Origin: Ceratopteris richardii
Lineage: Eukaryota > Streptophyta > Polypodiopsida > Polypodiales > Pteridaceae
Direction of reading: 5' to 3'
Length of the DNA: 64,000 nt
Assembly (NCBI GenBank): GCA_020310875.1
Contig: CM035420.1
Coordinates: 187,240,880-187,304,879 of the forward strand
In this document: piece after piece, positions 44,352-56,006 of the stretch
Layout: each line of letters starts with the position of its first letter
Position numbering within the stretch: the first letter of the stretch is position 1
Program-made: the position numbers and the translations under genes
The notes under the pieces: model-generated
Seen by the model: the letters and a program-made list of their open reading frames with translations, nothing else
What the model was told of the DNA's origin: nothing
The model's database searches: none

Positions 44352-44872
44352 TCTTTGAGGAGCCAACTATTGGTCATATACCCATCTACCCTCCTTTAGG
44401 TAGAAGCCAAGGAAGGCTTGAAACTCAAAGAAATGGAAGGAGGTCTTGCTTTTAAAAGTACACCTTGCATAGAGCATGCAAGGGCCCCATCGGGCATGCC
44501 AAATTGTAGATTCCCTTACTAGGTGGTTACTTTAGGGACATGCTATCTTTGAGGAGCCACCTATTGGTCATATACCCATCTACCCTCCTTTAGGTAGAAG
44601 CCAAGGAAGGCTTGAAACTCAAAGAAAAATAGAATGGAAAAATAGTTGTCTTTGAGGAGCCAACTATTGGTCCCTAGCTACTCAACTATTGGTCATATAC
44701 CCATCTACCCTCCTTTAGGTAGAAGCCAAGGAAGGCTTGAAACTCAAAGAAAAATAGAATGGAAGGAGGTCTTGCTTCTAAAAGTACACCTTGCATAGAG
44801 CATGCAAGGGCCCTATCGGGCATGCCAAATTGTAGATTCCCTTACTAGGTGGTTACTTTAGGGACATGCTAT
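44352..44872. repeat. Tandem segmental duplication, three or more partial units
   Basis: A unit opening TCTTTGAGGAGCCAACTATTGG begins at 44352, 44546 and 44649. Units 1 and 3 run through CATACCCATCTACCC, GAAGGCTTGAAACTC, CTTGCATAGAGCATGC to GGGACATGCTATC; unit 2 is truncated after AAATAGAATGGAAAA, and unit 3 has an inner partial repeat near 44690. Confidence 0.85.
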
Positions 44873-46366
44873 CCTTAAAGAAGTATACTCCATAACATGC
44901 TCTTTAAAGTAGGAAAAACCATTCAGCTAATGACCAATCTTAGCCAAAGACAATCCAAATTGGCTTGGAACCGATTCTTTGGTACACCCAAGTGAATTTT
45001 GACACTTATTATAGACACAAATAGCCCTAAACCCACCAGTTTGTTGCCACTTGCCTAATATTATTGAGTCCCTTCACTAGTAGGACTCCTCTTCCACCAA
45101 TAGCACAAGTTGCATACCAACCAACTAGATACTTAGATAGAGAGTTAATTAGAGGCTCTCTATTTCGGAGAACATGAGAGCACAAAGGAGATGGAGGAGT
45201 TGTTTCATGGAGAGAGTGAATTAACCAAAAGAATTGCTTTTTTCTTATCGCTTGTTTCCATAATGTTGCAGAGAGTGGGAGAAAATTTTGGTTCGCTAAT
45301 GCCACATTGAAATCCAAGTTTCTAAAGTATAGTGGAGGAGAATTCAACGAAGTGGAAGAGAATTCTGGTTCCCTAATGCCACATTGAAATCCAAGTTTCT
45401 AAAAGTAAAGAAACTTTTGTCTTGTAGCAAAAGTTGACAATACCACTTCCGTTGGATGTGGCTAAACATTGAATAACCATATGCAATATTGAAAACCCAT
45501 ATGTCTAAACCCTTATGCAAACATGGATTTCAACTACCGAGCAGGGTCTCTTTAAAGTATACTTGTGTACTCTTTGTTAGATGCCTTTATGGAATGCTTC
45601 CTCGTGTGACCATATCCATAACTTTCCCATATTGGCCGTCTTGGTGAATCGAGGGCCTCTCCAAAGTGTAATTTCTCGTGCTGTCACTTATTGCTCCATA
45701 GAGGACCCAACATGGAGTAGGACATGGCTCATATATTCTTATTTTGTATTCTCCTACATTTTCCCAAGCATACTTATGTGTGGTATATGCATTAATCAAG
45801 AGCATCACGGTCCATTATTTGCTATATCGGTTCCAAATAATCATCCCAACTTCACCACAAATGTTTATTTGAGCTTAGACTATAGTTAATTCTATTCATA
45901 TCTCGAGATGTTATTAGGGCAATGTAGCTTTCTATATGGGAAGGATCCAAATCCGATGGGTTTGCATCCAAACACAATATTCTTACCACCTTAATTTTTT
46001 ATTGTGTTGCAAGTGGTCGATCGGTGAGCCTGGAAGGACATAGCTTGATCGTCTTCCGACATCAATTATAGGTGTGATCTCATGTCAATGTAAAAACAAG
46101 ACTTCTTCCTCTCGATCTGCCTGTTTGGAAATGCAGGAAGCCCCATTACCGAGTAAAAGAACATTCCTGAATGGATTATATGATGCACTCTATGTTTGGA
46201 TACTTCCAACATTCTATTCGTGGATATTGGTGATGCATTCGTGTATATTACAGTAGCCATCATGTTCTAACGTTTCTGCCATAATGATTTTGAATGAAGC
46301 CTCGATGAATCCATGTACAGCACCAAGCATAATTCATCATTCAGTGTGTTGGCAGAGAACACTCGT
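44873..46366. other. Non-coding stretch, nothing recognised
   Basis: One direct repeat of about 60 bp (GTTCGCTAATGCCACATTGA region at about 45290 and GTTCCCTAATGCCACATTGA at about 45367). No domain in any frame. Confidence 0.4.
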
Positions 46367-46703
46367 ATCTGACGTAGCCTTTGGTGGGCAGAGATGGGGG
46401 CGAGTAATGTCGAAACCGGGGGCAGCAGGCAGGCAGAGACGAACTGGAGTAGGCGCAAGTACAAACACAGAGAGACGAGTCACGACAGATATCTGAAGTA
46501 GCCTTTGGTGGGCAGAGATGGAGGCGAGTGATGATGAAAACGGGGTTCCGGGGGTAGCAGGCATGCAGAGACGAACTGGAGTGGGCGAAGGTACAAACCA
46601 GAGATGGAGGCGAGTGATGATGAAAACGGGGTTACGGGGGGTAGCAGCCTAGCAGGCATGCAGAGACGAACTGGAGTGGGCGAAGGTACAAACCAGAGAG
46701 ACG
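46367..46703. repeat. GC-rich tandem repeat, three units of about 100-125 bp
   Basis: Units start near 46367, 46490 and 46599 and share CAGAGATGGxGGCGAGT, CGGGG, GGCAGAGACGAACTGGAGT and AGTACAAAC or GGTACAAACC. GC content is well above the surroundings. Confidence 0.85.
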
Positions 46704-46927
46704 ACACTGCGAAAGCATGTGACCACTACTGATGCACATGGGGGAGCAGGAAGGATGTACGCCCTGTTATTTGCTTCTTTGACAAGTACGTGCTGGAGAG
46801 AGAGTAATCGTTGGGCAGATGCTTTGGTGTGGTGCAGAAGACAGAGGGAGGAGGGAGAGAGAAAGGGGGGAAGAGGAGAGAGGGAGGGAGCCTTGAGGGA
46901 CAAGGGCTGGCGATGGGGTGTGTGAGA

Positions 46928-46930
<3 letters not shown>

Positions 46931-47005
<75 letters not shown>

Positions 47006-47018
47006 AGAGAGAGAGAGA
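46931..47018. repeat. (AT)n then (GA)n microsatellite
   Basis: About 72 bp of TA repeats, then AAGAGAGAGAGAGAGATA. Another GA run lies at about 47040. Confidence 0.95.
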
Positions 47019-47019
47019 T

Positions 47020-47911
47020 ACATAGAGATAGAGAAATAGATAGAGAGAGAGAGAGATGTCATTCGGCTTCTGTTTTAATTGTTTAGTTTCAATGTGTAAT
47101 GTGTAATGCAATTGCTGTTTTTAAGTTTAATGATATGATGTTTTACGTTTTAAATGATGTTTGTGTTTGTGGTGTTTTAAGTGATATGCTTCAAGTTTTA
47201 ATGTTTGAAGTCCATTTTTTCTTTAAAAAAATAAAAATCAAATTTAATGGAGTCTTTTGGAGGCAGCTTGATAAAAAATGGTTAATAGAAATAAATGGGA
47301 ATGGATGATTAATGGAAAAAGAAAGGGAAAATGGAATGACTGTAATGATTATGAATAATGGTGATGAATAATGAGTCTGGGATGGGAAAGTATACTCATT
47401 AAGTGGAGGTCGATGGGGCATTGCAATGGAAAATTGAACGTACTTGTAAGGATAATTTGAATGATTTGCAATGGAAAAGTGGAATGATTAAATTGCAACG
47501 GATCATTGAAATACAATGGTTAATCGAATTGATGGCAATAAGAAATGGGAAAATGGGATTGCTATGAAATGTGATGGAGTAGTGGTGTAGGTGGTGGATA
47601 TACTCAATCTTCCACCCTCGTGACCATAAATGATCCTCGTTTTCTAAGTTGTAAGGCCCTCATTATGAGGAGAAGCTATCGTGAGAGAGAGAACATTTGT
47701 GGAACCCTAGCTTCCAAGTTAGATGAGGTCTATGTGACTATTAATAAATGATCTTTGTGAGCATAGCCATTAGGTTAGGTAGGGCATAAACTTAGAGGCC
47801 ATTGGATTGCCATTCAAGGTGAAAATAAAGGCCTTGTGGTGTCATGTGGTTTCCCTTAGAACCTTAATTGGGGGTGTGGGGAGACGGTAGGACCTTTGGC
47901 CATGGAGATAT
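47020..47911. other. AT-rich spacer, nothing recognised
   Basis: Word-level redundancy (ATGGAATGATT, AATGGAAA) but no coding or element signal. Confidence 0.35.
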
Positions 47912-48238
47912 TGTCAGATTATATATATTTTTGGTTATTTTGTCTCTCCCAACTACGTTTATCTATATTGACTCCCATTGTAAAAGCTATATAAGTGTGG
48001 CCATGTGTAGCTCTTTATAGCATTGGGCAATAGTAAGCCTGTCATCTAGAGTCTCTCTAGATTTCCATCTAAGCTCCATATTGGGAGCGCATGAGTTTAC
48101 AACACCATCTTTGTAGTTGTGTTGCTCTTGGAAATTTGAGAATTTAAGTTTTTTATCTCTCGGTTAGAGTCTCTCTTTGTCTGCGTTTTTTCTCAACTCT
48201 GTCTACTCATCTATTTTGTTGAGCTATTATTTCTTACA
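47912..48238 (+). repeat. Copia 5' LTR
   Basis: Begins TGTCAGATTATATATATTT and ends TTTCTTACA, about 327 bp, with a TATA-like GCTATATAAGTGTGG at about 47985. A PBS-like sequence follows. The left boundary is inferred from the TG. Confidence 0.65.
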
Positions 48239-48250
48239 GGGTATCAAAGA
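48239..48250 (+). promoter_or_regulatory. Degenerate primer-binding site
   Basis: GGGTATCAAAGA, three mismatches from TGGTATCAGAGC, starting one base after the LTR end. Confidence 0.6.
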
Positions 48251-48330
48251 CAGGAAGCTCTGAGTGATGCAGAAGCAAAAATGCATAGGTTGTAGAGGCT
48301 TTAACAATAAAAGAGAGAAGATCTCGATCG

Positions 48331-49277
48331 ATGCATCTAGATGACTGGGAATCAAGGTGGTTCCTAAACAAGAGTAGGTGGAGCACAATCAAGAACAACA
48401 ATGATGTCGTCATCCCAATGTTGCAGATACCACCACCCACCTTCACCTCGGGTAAGCTTGATGGTATGAATTACACCTCGGGGAATTTTAAAATCACTTC
48501 TATTCTTGATTCATATGAGCTTCTAGAGATTGTCCTTTGGATTGGTCATGAGCTCCAAGAAACACTTGATCCAAATAATCTTGGTCGAATGATTCCTCTT
48601 GATGTTGATCTTTTACTAGCTTCGAAACGTAGAAATGCAGATGCACTTTGTGCTCTAGTTACAAGTACTACTATAGTGTTCTGCATCTCATTCAACATAC
48701 TACCAAGGCTTTTGAAGCATGGAACATATTGAGAAATCAATATGAAACTCATAATTAGACACAGATTCAGAACTTGGAGAATCAGCTCGCAATAGAAAGG
48801 TATGGTGATGGGGAATTGCAAATGTATTCATCACTCGCATAAAGAATCTATGAAGTTCAAATGACTGGAAGTGTACAAAAGTCAAACGAGTAGCTAGCTT
48901 AATGTTGTCTTCAAATTTGTCCACCAAAATTTGATGGTTTGGTAACTACTCTTAATACTCAAATCAGCCCTCAACCTCTAACTTTTGAAGAACTCAGTGC
49001 CTTAGTCATAGATAACATAGTTTTGAAGGAATGGAATGAATTGTGGTGGCAACAAAGGACATGTTGCATTCAAGCAAATGCCAAGGGAGACAAATGGGAC
49101 TCTTCAAAAGATGGAGACAAAAAGAACAACAACAAAAAGAAGTTCAAAGGAGAGAGTTTCCATTGCAAGAAGAAAGGCCACATAATTCAAGACTATCTCA
49201 TAAAGAAGGAAGAAGAGAAGAACGGTGCTTCAAAAGGTCGTAAGGGCAAGGAGTCTGCCAACACTGCAAAAACATAG
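48331..49277 (+). pseudogene. Ty1/copia gag with degenerate zinc knuckle
   Basis: Frame 48331-48732 shows K-L-D-G-M-N-Y and L-L-A-S-K-R-R-N-A-D-A-L in the DUF4219/UBN2 position. Frame 48939-49277 holds L-T-F-E-E-L-S-A-L, then Lys/Asn-rich sequence and S-F-H-C-K-K-K-G-H-I-I-Q-D-Y, a knuckle lacking the first and last cysteines. Several stops and shifts lie between. Confidence 0.8.
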
Positions 49278-50530
49278 CTTGAGTTATTTGTTACGATGGA
49301 AGAGGTATGTTCCTCAGTTGAAGATTAAGGAACATATGACTCATGGGTGATAGTGGTGCCTCTCATCACATGACCATCAGAAAAGACCTTTACAATTCCT
49401 TACAGCCTCATCCATCATAGTAAAGGTAGGCAAGAATGCAAGATGTCATGCCAAAGGTACAATTGCTTTCATTAATTCTAATAGGATATCAGAAAGCTTT
49501 CAAATGTGTTGTGTGTTTCATAAATCAAATGAAATATTCTTTCAATTGCTCCTATAATTGATCAAGGTCATGAAGTGTATTTTAGTAAGATAGGAGCTAA
49601 GATTATGGATAATAATAACAACAATGTTGGGACTGGCATAAGGAAGAACAACTTGTATGAGTTGTCTCCTCTTACAACCACTACAAGTGTGGGCACAAAT
49701 AAGCTATTGCATGAGAGATTTGGCCATATCGAATAACGTGTACTAAAGAAGATGCATCGCAACGGTATGGTTCCGCACCTATCATCGATTGCACACATGA
49801 AGGAACCATGTGAAGCTTGCATTATGAGCAAGCAACAAAGGAAGGTGTTTTCATAAGAACGCAAGAACAGAGAAGCTATCTTTCAGAGTTTGTGCATGTT
49901 GACTTGTGTGAAAAAATGCCTACACAGGCCTTGGGTAGATCTTCCTAATTGATGTTACATGTCGATGACTATAGCAGGAAGATGTGGGTGTACTTCCTTT
50001 GCGATAAGGCTCAAACTTTTGGTAAGTTTAAAGAATGGCTTCAACTATTGAAACCGAATCAGGGACGAAGTTGAAGAATTTTAGGACAGAAAGTGGTGAG
50101 GAGTCTACATCAACAAAGTTTGAAGCTTCTTGCAAGAGTAAAGGAATCAAGCATCAACTCACAATGGCACATAGCCCTCAACAAGATGGTGTTGCAGAAT
50201 GTCATGTCTTGTCAAAATATAATCATCATGGAGATGGCAAGGTGCATGTTGAAGGGAAAGGGTTTGCCAAATCAAATATTGGGAAGAGGCTATCAGCATT
50301 GTTTTCTACATCTTGAATCGAAGCTACATGAAGGCACTTGATGGAAGGACTCCACAAGAGGCCTACACTGGTAAAAAGCCATTTGTTTCCCATTTCAAAG
50401 TATTTGGAAGTGAATGTTGTGTAAGGCTTACAAGCTTTACGACCCTAAGGCTAAGAAGATCACGGCGAGTCGCCATGTCATGTTCAAGGAGAAGCAACCA
50501 CATGCAGCGCGGGAGATAAAGAGATCGTCC
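49278..50530 (+). pseudogene. Ty1/copia protease and integrase, heavily decayed
   Basis: Protease trace: D-S-G-A-S-H-H-M can be read near 49350 across one shift. Pre-integrase: L-L-H-E-R-F-G-H at about 49700 and C-E-A-C-I at about 49815. Integrase: V-D-D-Y-S-R-K-M-W at about 49965; F-R-T-E-S-G-E-E and H-S-P-Q-Q-D-G-V-A-E at about 50080-50200; then G-R-T-P-Q-E-A and F-K-V-F-G-S. Many frame changes. Confidence 0.75.
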
Positions 50531-50899
50531 ACTATCATGAGGCGAAGGGGCAATCCACTATGAACTTGGCCCAAGAGCTATCTCTTCTACACAACAGAAG
50601 GAAGCATCATCTTTAGATGACGAGTTTGAAAGTCACCAACTTGTGGTCACCCAAGCGGAAAAACTATTGCCATGTTGGGTGAGGAAGCTCTATGATTTTG
50701 CAAACCTTATCCCAAAGTCACTAGAACAGGTTGCAAATGGACCAAGGTGATCATAGAGGATAGAGGAGATGAGATGGGCAAGCGCCCATATTGTAAATAC
50801 AACACTGATGGGTGAGTTCATTCAAGAAAAAAGCAAAGGAACCAACCAATGTGGAAGAGGCACTCCACAATCCGAATCAGAGGGCTTCTCGGTAAATAG

Positions 50900-51186
50900 A
50901 ACACAACAATATCATGAAGAGTGGAACTTGGGAGCTAGTGGATTGACCTCCTAAGTGCAAAGACATTAGCACCAAGTGGGTCTCGAAGCCAAAGTACAAG
51001 GTCGATGGTACTTTGGAAAAGTACAAAGCAAAACTTGTTGCAGAGGGCTACTCACAAGTTGAAGGGATTGACTTTTGTGAATCATTTGCACAAATTGCAA
51101 GAATGACTACTATTCTAGTAGTACTAGTGGCTATGTATAAATGAAGGTGAGTCTATCACATAGATGGCAAATGAGTGTTCTTGAAT
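50900..51186 (+). pseudogene. Ty1/copia RT, N-terminal part only
   Basis: Across frames: G-T-W-E-L-V-D, S-T-K-W-V-S-K-P-K-Y-K-V-D-G-T, A-K-L-V-A-E-G-Y-S-Q-V-E-G-I-D-F, I-A-R-M-T-T-I, and finally V-F-L-N-G-D. The frame then passes directly into LTR sequence. The catalytic Y-V-D-D region and RNase H are absent, as in the 14.6-kb and 56.0-kb elements. Confidence 0.75.
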
Positions 51187-51415
51187 GGAGACTGGGACAA
51201 GGGCTAAGGTTAGCCAAGGTCCCTAGCTTGTGGGATATCCTAAGGTACCTAATGGGTAATGGGAATGAGTGTTCATGATGGTCACATATCCACTAGAACA
51301 TTCTATATCAATATTATCTTGGGTGCAAGAGGATGTAAAGGATGGGAGATGAGTGGCACACATAACATCATCTTGAGTCTTTGTTTTTTAGTGGCTTTTG
51401 GGAGAGAAAACAATA
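51187..51415 (+). repeat. LTR fragment, family of 6095-6592
   Basis: Shares GGGACAAGGGC, CCAAGGTCCC, GGATATCCTAAGGTA, GGGAATGAGTGTT and TCATCTTGAGTCTTTG with 6095-6290. It starts where copia RT is cut. Confidence 0.7.
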
Positions 51416-51439
51416 TTCAATTGAAGAAAGTCCTATAAT

Positions 51440-51655
51440 TTGAGAACCACAGCAGATTCGAGGTACATTTGGGCGTGAGAATTTTTGGGACCAACTGCTT
51501 GATGGCAGAGATGCTCAGGCACATGCATTGATAGCTTTGTATGTCAAACGTGCCATTATTCCTCACATTCGCTCTTGCAGAACAGCTAAGGATGCTTGGG
51601 ATACACTTACCACATTGTACCAGGCTAGGAATGAGGCTCACGTTGCTGTTGGAAA
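51440..51655 (+). pseudogene. Ty1/copia gag fragment
   Basis: A frame reads D-G-R-D-A-Q-A-H-A-L-I-A-L-Y-V and T-A-K-D-A-W-D-T-L-T-T-L-Y, the UBN2 gag signature. It follows the LTR fragment in correct order and is broken by the LTR region starting near 51673. Confidence 0.75.
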
Positions 51656-51672
51656 TTTAGTAGGTCCATAAC

Positions 51673-53007
51673 TGATACCATAGGTCCATGGTTCCATAGG
51701 TCCAGCATTTACAACACAAATTCCAACAATCTTCCAATATTGGCAAAACATGAACATACCACATTTAATCATACAAATGATGAGACAAAGATAGAGAAAG
51801 ATTAGACAACATGTGTAAAGTGTTACGTAAGCCATTGCTTACTCACACTATCATATATACAAATGTCAATTTACAATGTGGGAGCAAAACTCTCAACCAC
51901 TCTATGTGAACAGAAATAGATGGATGAGTGAATGTACAAATGTAACAAACATATTCAGATGTATGGACAGAAATTTGAATATATATGAGATGTGTGACCT
52001 AATAGGTTTGTAGAAGAGTGAATATGAGTGACAGAAAGAGGAAGGATCAGTCTAAAACTGATAATCAGCAAACCCTAAATCATATATGTGTGTGCAAAGA
52101 TCACATACTTACAAAAGTAGCAAAGAATGCTAACAAGTTTGCTGTCAAAAATCCTCAAACTCATATGAACATACCTTCTTGAACACCTCATCCAAATATG
52201 CATAAAGCATACATGTATTGATTCTCTTGTAGATATGCCGAATAGGACTCCTCCTGATATGGATGCCACTTACATATACTTCAAGTAGTACCTGTGTGCA
52301 TAAAGAGAACATGTACCTGAATTCTTAACATAAGATGCAAATCTTATGTTAATCACCACCCAATATCTTTGAAGTAAACCGAAATCTTCATGTAGAAGAC
52401 AATCTTCAAATACATCATGTGAATGGCCGATCACACCACCAAGCTGCTGCAGGATAAATTCTCTCCATAAGCAAAAGTGTGAGCATACTCTTCTTCTCCA
52501 AGAAGAACTCCATAGCCGCTCCTCAACATGCTCCAAAATAGCACCATGGCTGCCCTATGTGCTAAGAACACTACCTCTAATGAGGTACCAAGCTCCAAAG
52601 CTTGTGTTGCAAAAGGTGTAGGATGAATTGATCAATGAGACAAGCTCTTCTTATATAGTAGTTGAGATCCCTTGAAAAGCACCATCAAAAGCTATCGCTC
52701 CAAAATCAATTATGATCTACAAAGACAAATAACCAATCATGAACAAGCAAATGATTACGGATCGGCACTGTCCGTGAGTTTTATCAAAATCAATGCTCTT
52801 CAAAAAAATTCTACTTTTGCGATCTGCGTCGATCGGGGATCGAACCCACGTCACTGTTGTGACTGTTGTGAGAGGCTATTGTTCTAGCCATGAGGCCTGA
52901 CGCCGTTTTCTTGTAGAGGTACCTACAAAGCTAAAGTTACTCAGGCTGTAATACCTTAGCAAATTTGACCAATAGAACATTGTACTTATATGATATTGCT
53001 TCCAACA
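51673..53007 (-). repeat. LTR of the minus-strand copia (about 1.3 kb)
   Basis: Minus strand starts TGTTGGAAGCAATATC at 53007 directly after polypurine GCAGGGGGGAT (53008-53018). It has TATA-like CTATATAAGAAGAGC at about 52655. The other end lies near 51673-51690, where the minus strand also reads TGGTATCAG (51673-51681), so LTR end and PBS-like sequence overlap in my reading and the boundary is uncertain. An embedded tRNA-like segment lies at 52826-52903. Confidence 0.6.
52826..52903 (-). repeat. tRNA-like segment inside the LTR (tRNA-derived SINE or captured tRNA)
   Basis: Minus strand begins GCGTCAGGCCTCATGGCTAGA and holds a perfect Pol III B box GGTTCGATCCC (52836-52846). The ends GCGTC and GACGC can pair as an acceptor stem, and GGG-TTCGATC-CCC forms a T-arm-like hairpin. 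The middle contains a doubled CACAACAGT, so it cannot fold as a normal anticodon arm. Not a functional tRNA gene. Confidence 0.5.
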
Positions 53008-53018
53008 ATCCCCCCTGC

Positions 53019-56006
53019 AATGTCATATTGGTACAAACTGAACTGAATATGAAACTTCATTTATCTGCAAACTTCATAAGCTTCAAACTTGTACTCCCAA
53101 ATTGTTCTTCAAATCTTTTCTTCAAAAGATCTTCTTCAAAACTGAATTCGACTTTCCTTCAAACTTCAAACACTTGAACTTGCTGAATATGAACCATAAT
53201 AAAATATGCAAACTAGATATCCAATAGTGTACTCATTAAGCAATCACTTGCTTGACAAAAAATATAGCATGTACTAACTCTGAACCTGCTATCTTTTGTC
53301 TGAAAACATATACTAGGATCCACATATTTGCATTTACCTTATGAAAGGTTTCTCAACATACTTCTGTTGTGTCATGTAAATACACTAAACAAAATCAAGA
53401 ACTGCATCCTGGGACTTGTGACTGACAATTCACAACTTAGTGTATTATGAACACTAGCTGGTTCATCTCTGACTGTACTCAAGTCAACTCAACTCAACTC
53501 AACTCATGAGTCTCATAAAAAAAAATCTATGATATCATCATGTCTTCATCCTTGTTCAATCTATAAATCCTTCATACTTCTTTCCTTCAGAATCTGGTAT
53601 AAACATATATGTGTGCACCTCTAAAAGCATACCTCTTTGAAATATCAAGCTTTTCTTCAATAGAATTCTAGAACAGGAACACCTAACATTCTCCTTCTTC
53701 CTTCTTCTTTCAAAGCTGGAACATAAAGAGAACCTGACAAAGGAAATATAGGAATACCTGATATAGGAATACCTAGAATTCTTATAGATATGACACTACA
53801 TTCTTTTACAAATGGCTAAAAAATAATTCTTCATGTTTCATCACCCCCCTGGATGATTTAACACTAGTATCCATAATTCTTCAAATTGTATCAGACTTTA
53901 TGAAATCGAGAACGCCTTCCTTCTTTCAATAAATCTAATCTTCCATGATTTAGCATTGCTACCATATCATCAATACTTGTGTCTTGAAACAAAATATCTT
54001 AACCCTTTTATTAGCATTGTAGTTGTCGATACTAGCTTTCACTGTAACTCTTCAGCTTCCCATATTGTAGAATAAGGTTACCTGATCCTAACATAACAAA
54101 ACCTTGTTGAAAGCATTTAAGGATTCATAACCTTTTGCAACATAACAAGTATCTTTTTCTATTCCTCTGCAACACTAATATGATAGAATCTGAATCTTTG
54201 ACTTACTTCTTCCCATGTTAAGAATCTTCACAAATAAAGGATAGACAATTGACTCATAAATACTCAAGATCTTCAACATCTATCTAGATCTTATTAAGAT
54301 CTTTCCAACAAAATACCTGTGTAGAATCTGCTCTCACCAAACCTTCATGTCTGAATGTTTGATTTATTACATGAATGTCTCTAAGTGTCCATGCTTCTCA
54401 CATAAAGTTGTAAAAACTTTTCTTTAACCAAATCCTTCTCAAGAATCTATAACTCCTACTTGAAACATATGTGGACAAACTCTCACCTTGAGAACTCCAA
54501 AAGCTGCAAGTTGATACTTCATATCTTCATATTCTACCCGGGTGAAATGTGAAAGTACCTGCTCGACTTTCTTTCGGCTAACTCCACTTCTCAATCAAGT
54601 GATAGGATCTGATGGAACACCTTTTTGAATACAAGCATGTATCCAAAAATCAAGACAAACATAGAAAGTAGATTCTCCATCTGACTAGTACATCAAAAAA
54701 TCTGATTTTTCTGAAGTTTTCTAAAAATACTGAATATGAGGTAACTTTTCCAAACACAAAACCTCAACCCAAGTCTTCAACATCTGCTATAAAAAAACTC
54801 TTTTACCTCAAGAGTTAGATAAAGAAGAAATATACTTCTCTACAACTTGTCATATACCAAATAGCTCTGTATTGACACTCCAAGAATTCTTTGAGGGAAC
54901 ATATAAGCTGCCTGCTCAAAAACTTCAACTTATATATAACTCATAGATATGAGTCAAAATATACAAGTTGTCTTCAAAATTTGCAGCTTTTCTTTCTTTC
55001 AATGCAATTCTTTGTCAAATCTACTAAACCATGACCAAGTATAATGCAAAACAAGAAATTGCTTCTTCTTTATACTATCTTCATACAAGATGTTCTCGTA
55101 GATCTTTGAATGTAGAGGATAAAATAGGAAAAGTATATGGAAAATATATGAGAAAGGAAAGTCTTACTTTTCTTTTGGAAATATTGGACTTTCTCTTCTT
55201 CTGCATCTTTCTTCCACCTGATGATGTCAACATCTTCAAACTTCTCTTCCATACCTTTTGTTCTCTTCATCTTGAAGTAGCAAGCATTCTTAACTTCTTC
55301 AAATGAATTTTTCTCTTCCTCTAGTGCTAAGGATAAGAGACAAAACAAACATGGTATATAAATGGAAGTGAACATAGAATCATGTTTTACCATCTCCTCA
55401 TATCTCTGAATCAAAACTCTGCTTCAAATATGATTGATATGACTGAATTAACCAACTTTTTGGCTGAATGCTGAAGTACCTTTCTAGAGTTACCTCTCTA
55501 GATACAAAATGTGAGCAAAAACTTCCAACCAACTTACTACACAAGATTGGTTGAAAACAAAACTGATATGCTCTCCACATTTGTCTTCTTAGATGAACTT
55601 TCTTGCCATGAAAGAGATCTATCAAAACTCTCTAGAAAAACCTCTAGATACCTGTTTTGATGTAGCTAATGCTTTTAACTTTTAAAAAATGAAAGTGTAT
55701 AAAAGAACTCCTTGAATCCTTCAAATCTCTTCATAATTGCTCTTCTAAAATATGACCTGCAAATGATAATCTGATAGTAGAAACTGATACCTGTGATTTG
55801 ATGTTGATCTGATTCCATCTTCTCCAAACCATTGTTCTTCCTTGAATTTGAAGTAGCCTTCTCTTCATCAAGTCTTGGTCTTCAAATAATACTTCTGTAA
55901 AGTATTTGCATACGCTTCCAAAAATATTCGGCTGCTAACAGATCATCAACTTCATACTCCACGTTGATGAATAAACATGTGACTGAATGGTCTAATTCTC
56001 AAATCT
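53019..56006 (-). other. Non-coding internal region replacing RT and RNase H
   Basis: About 3 kb between truncated RT and the polypurine tract with no pol motif in any frame. The minus strand has repeated CAGGTA-type words (reverse complement TACCTG at about 53755, 54078, 54317, 54563, 55645 and 55791) that look like splice donors, and several TTTGCAG-type words. One charged frame (55414-55070, E-E-E-K-N-S-F-E-E-V, K-D-A-E-E-E-K-V) might be a captured exon. Also a (CAACT)4 run at about 53489. Confidence 0.4.

Noticed and set aside
52826-52903. Functional tRNA gene
   Set aside because: The anticodon arm is disrupted by a doubled CACAACAGT and the D arm does not pair properly.
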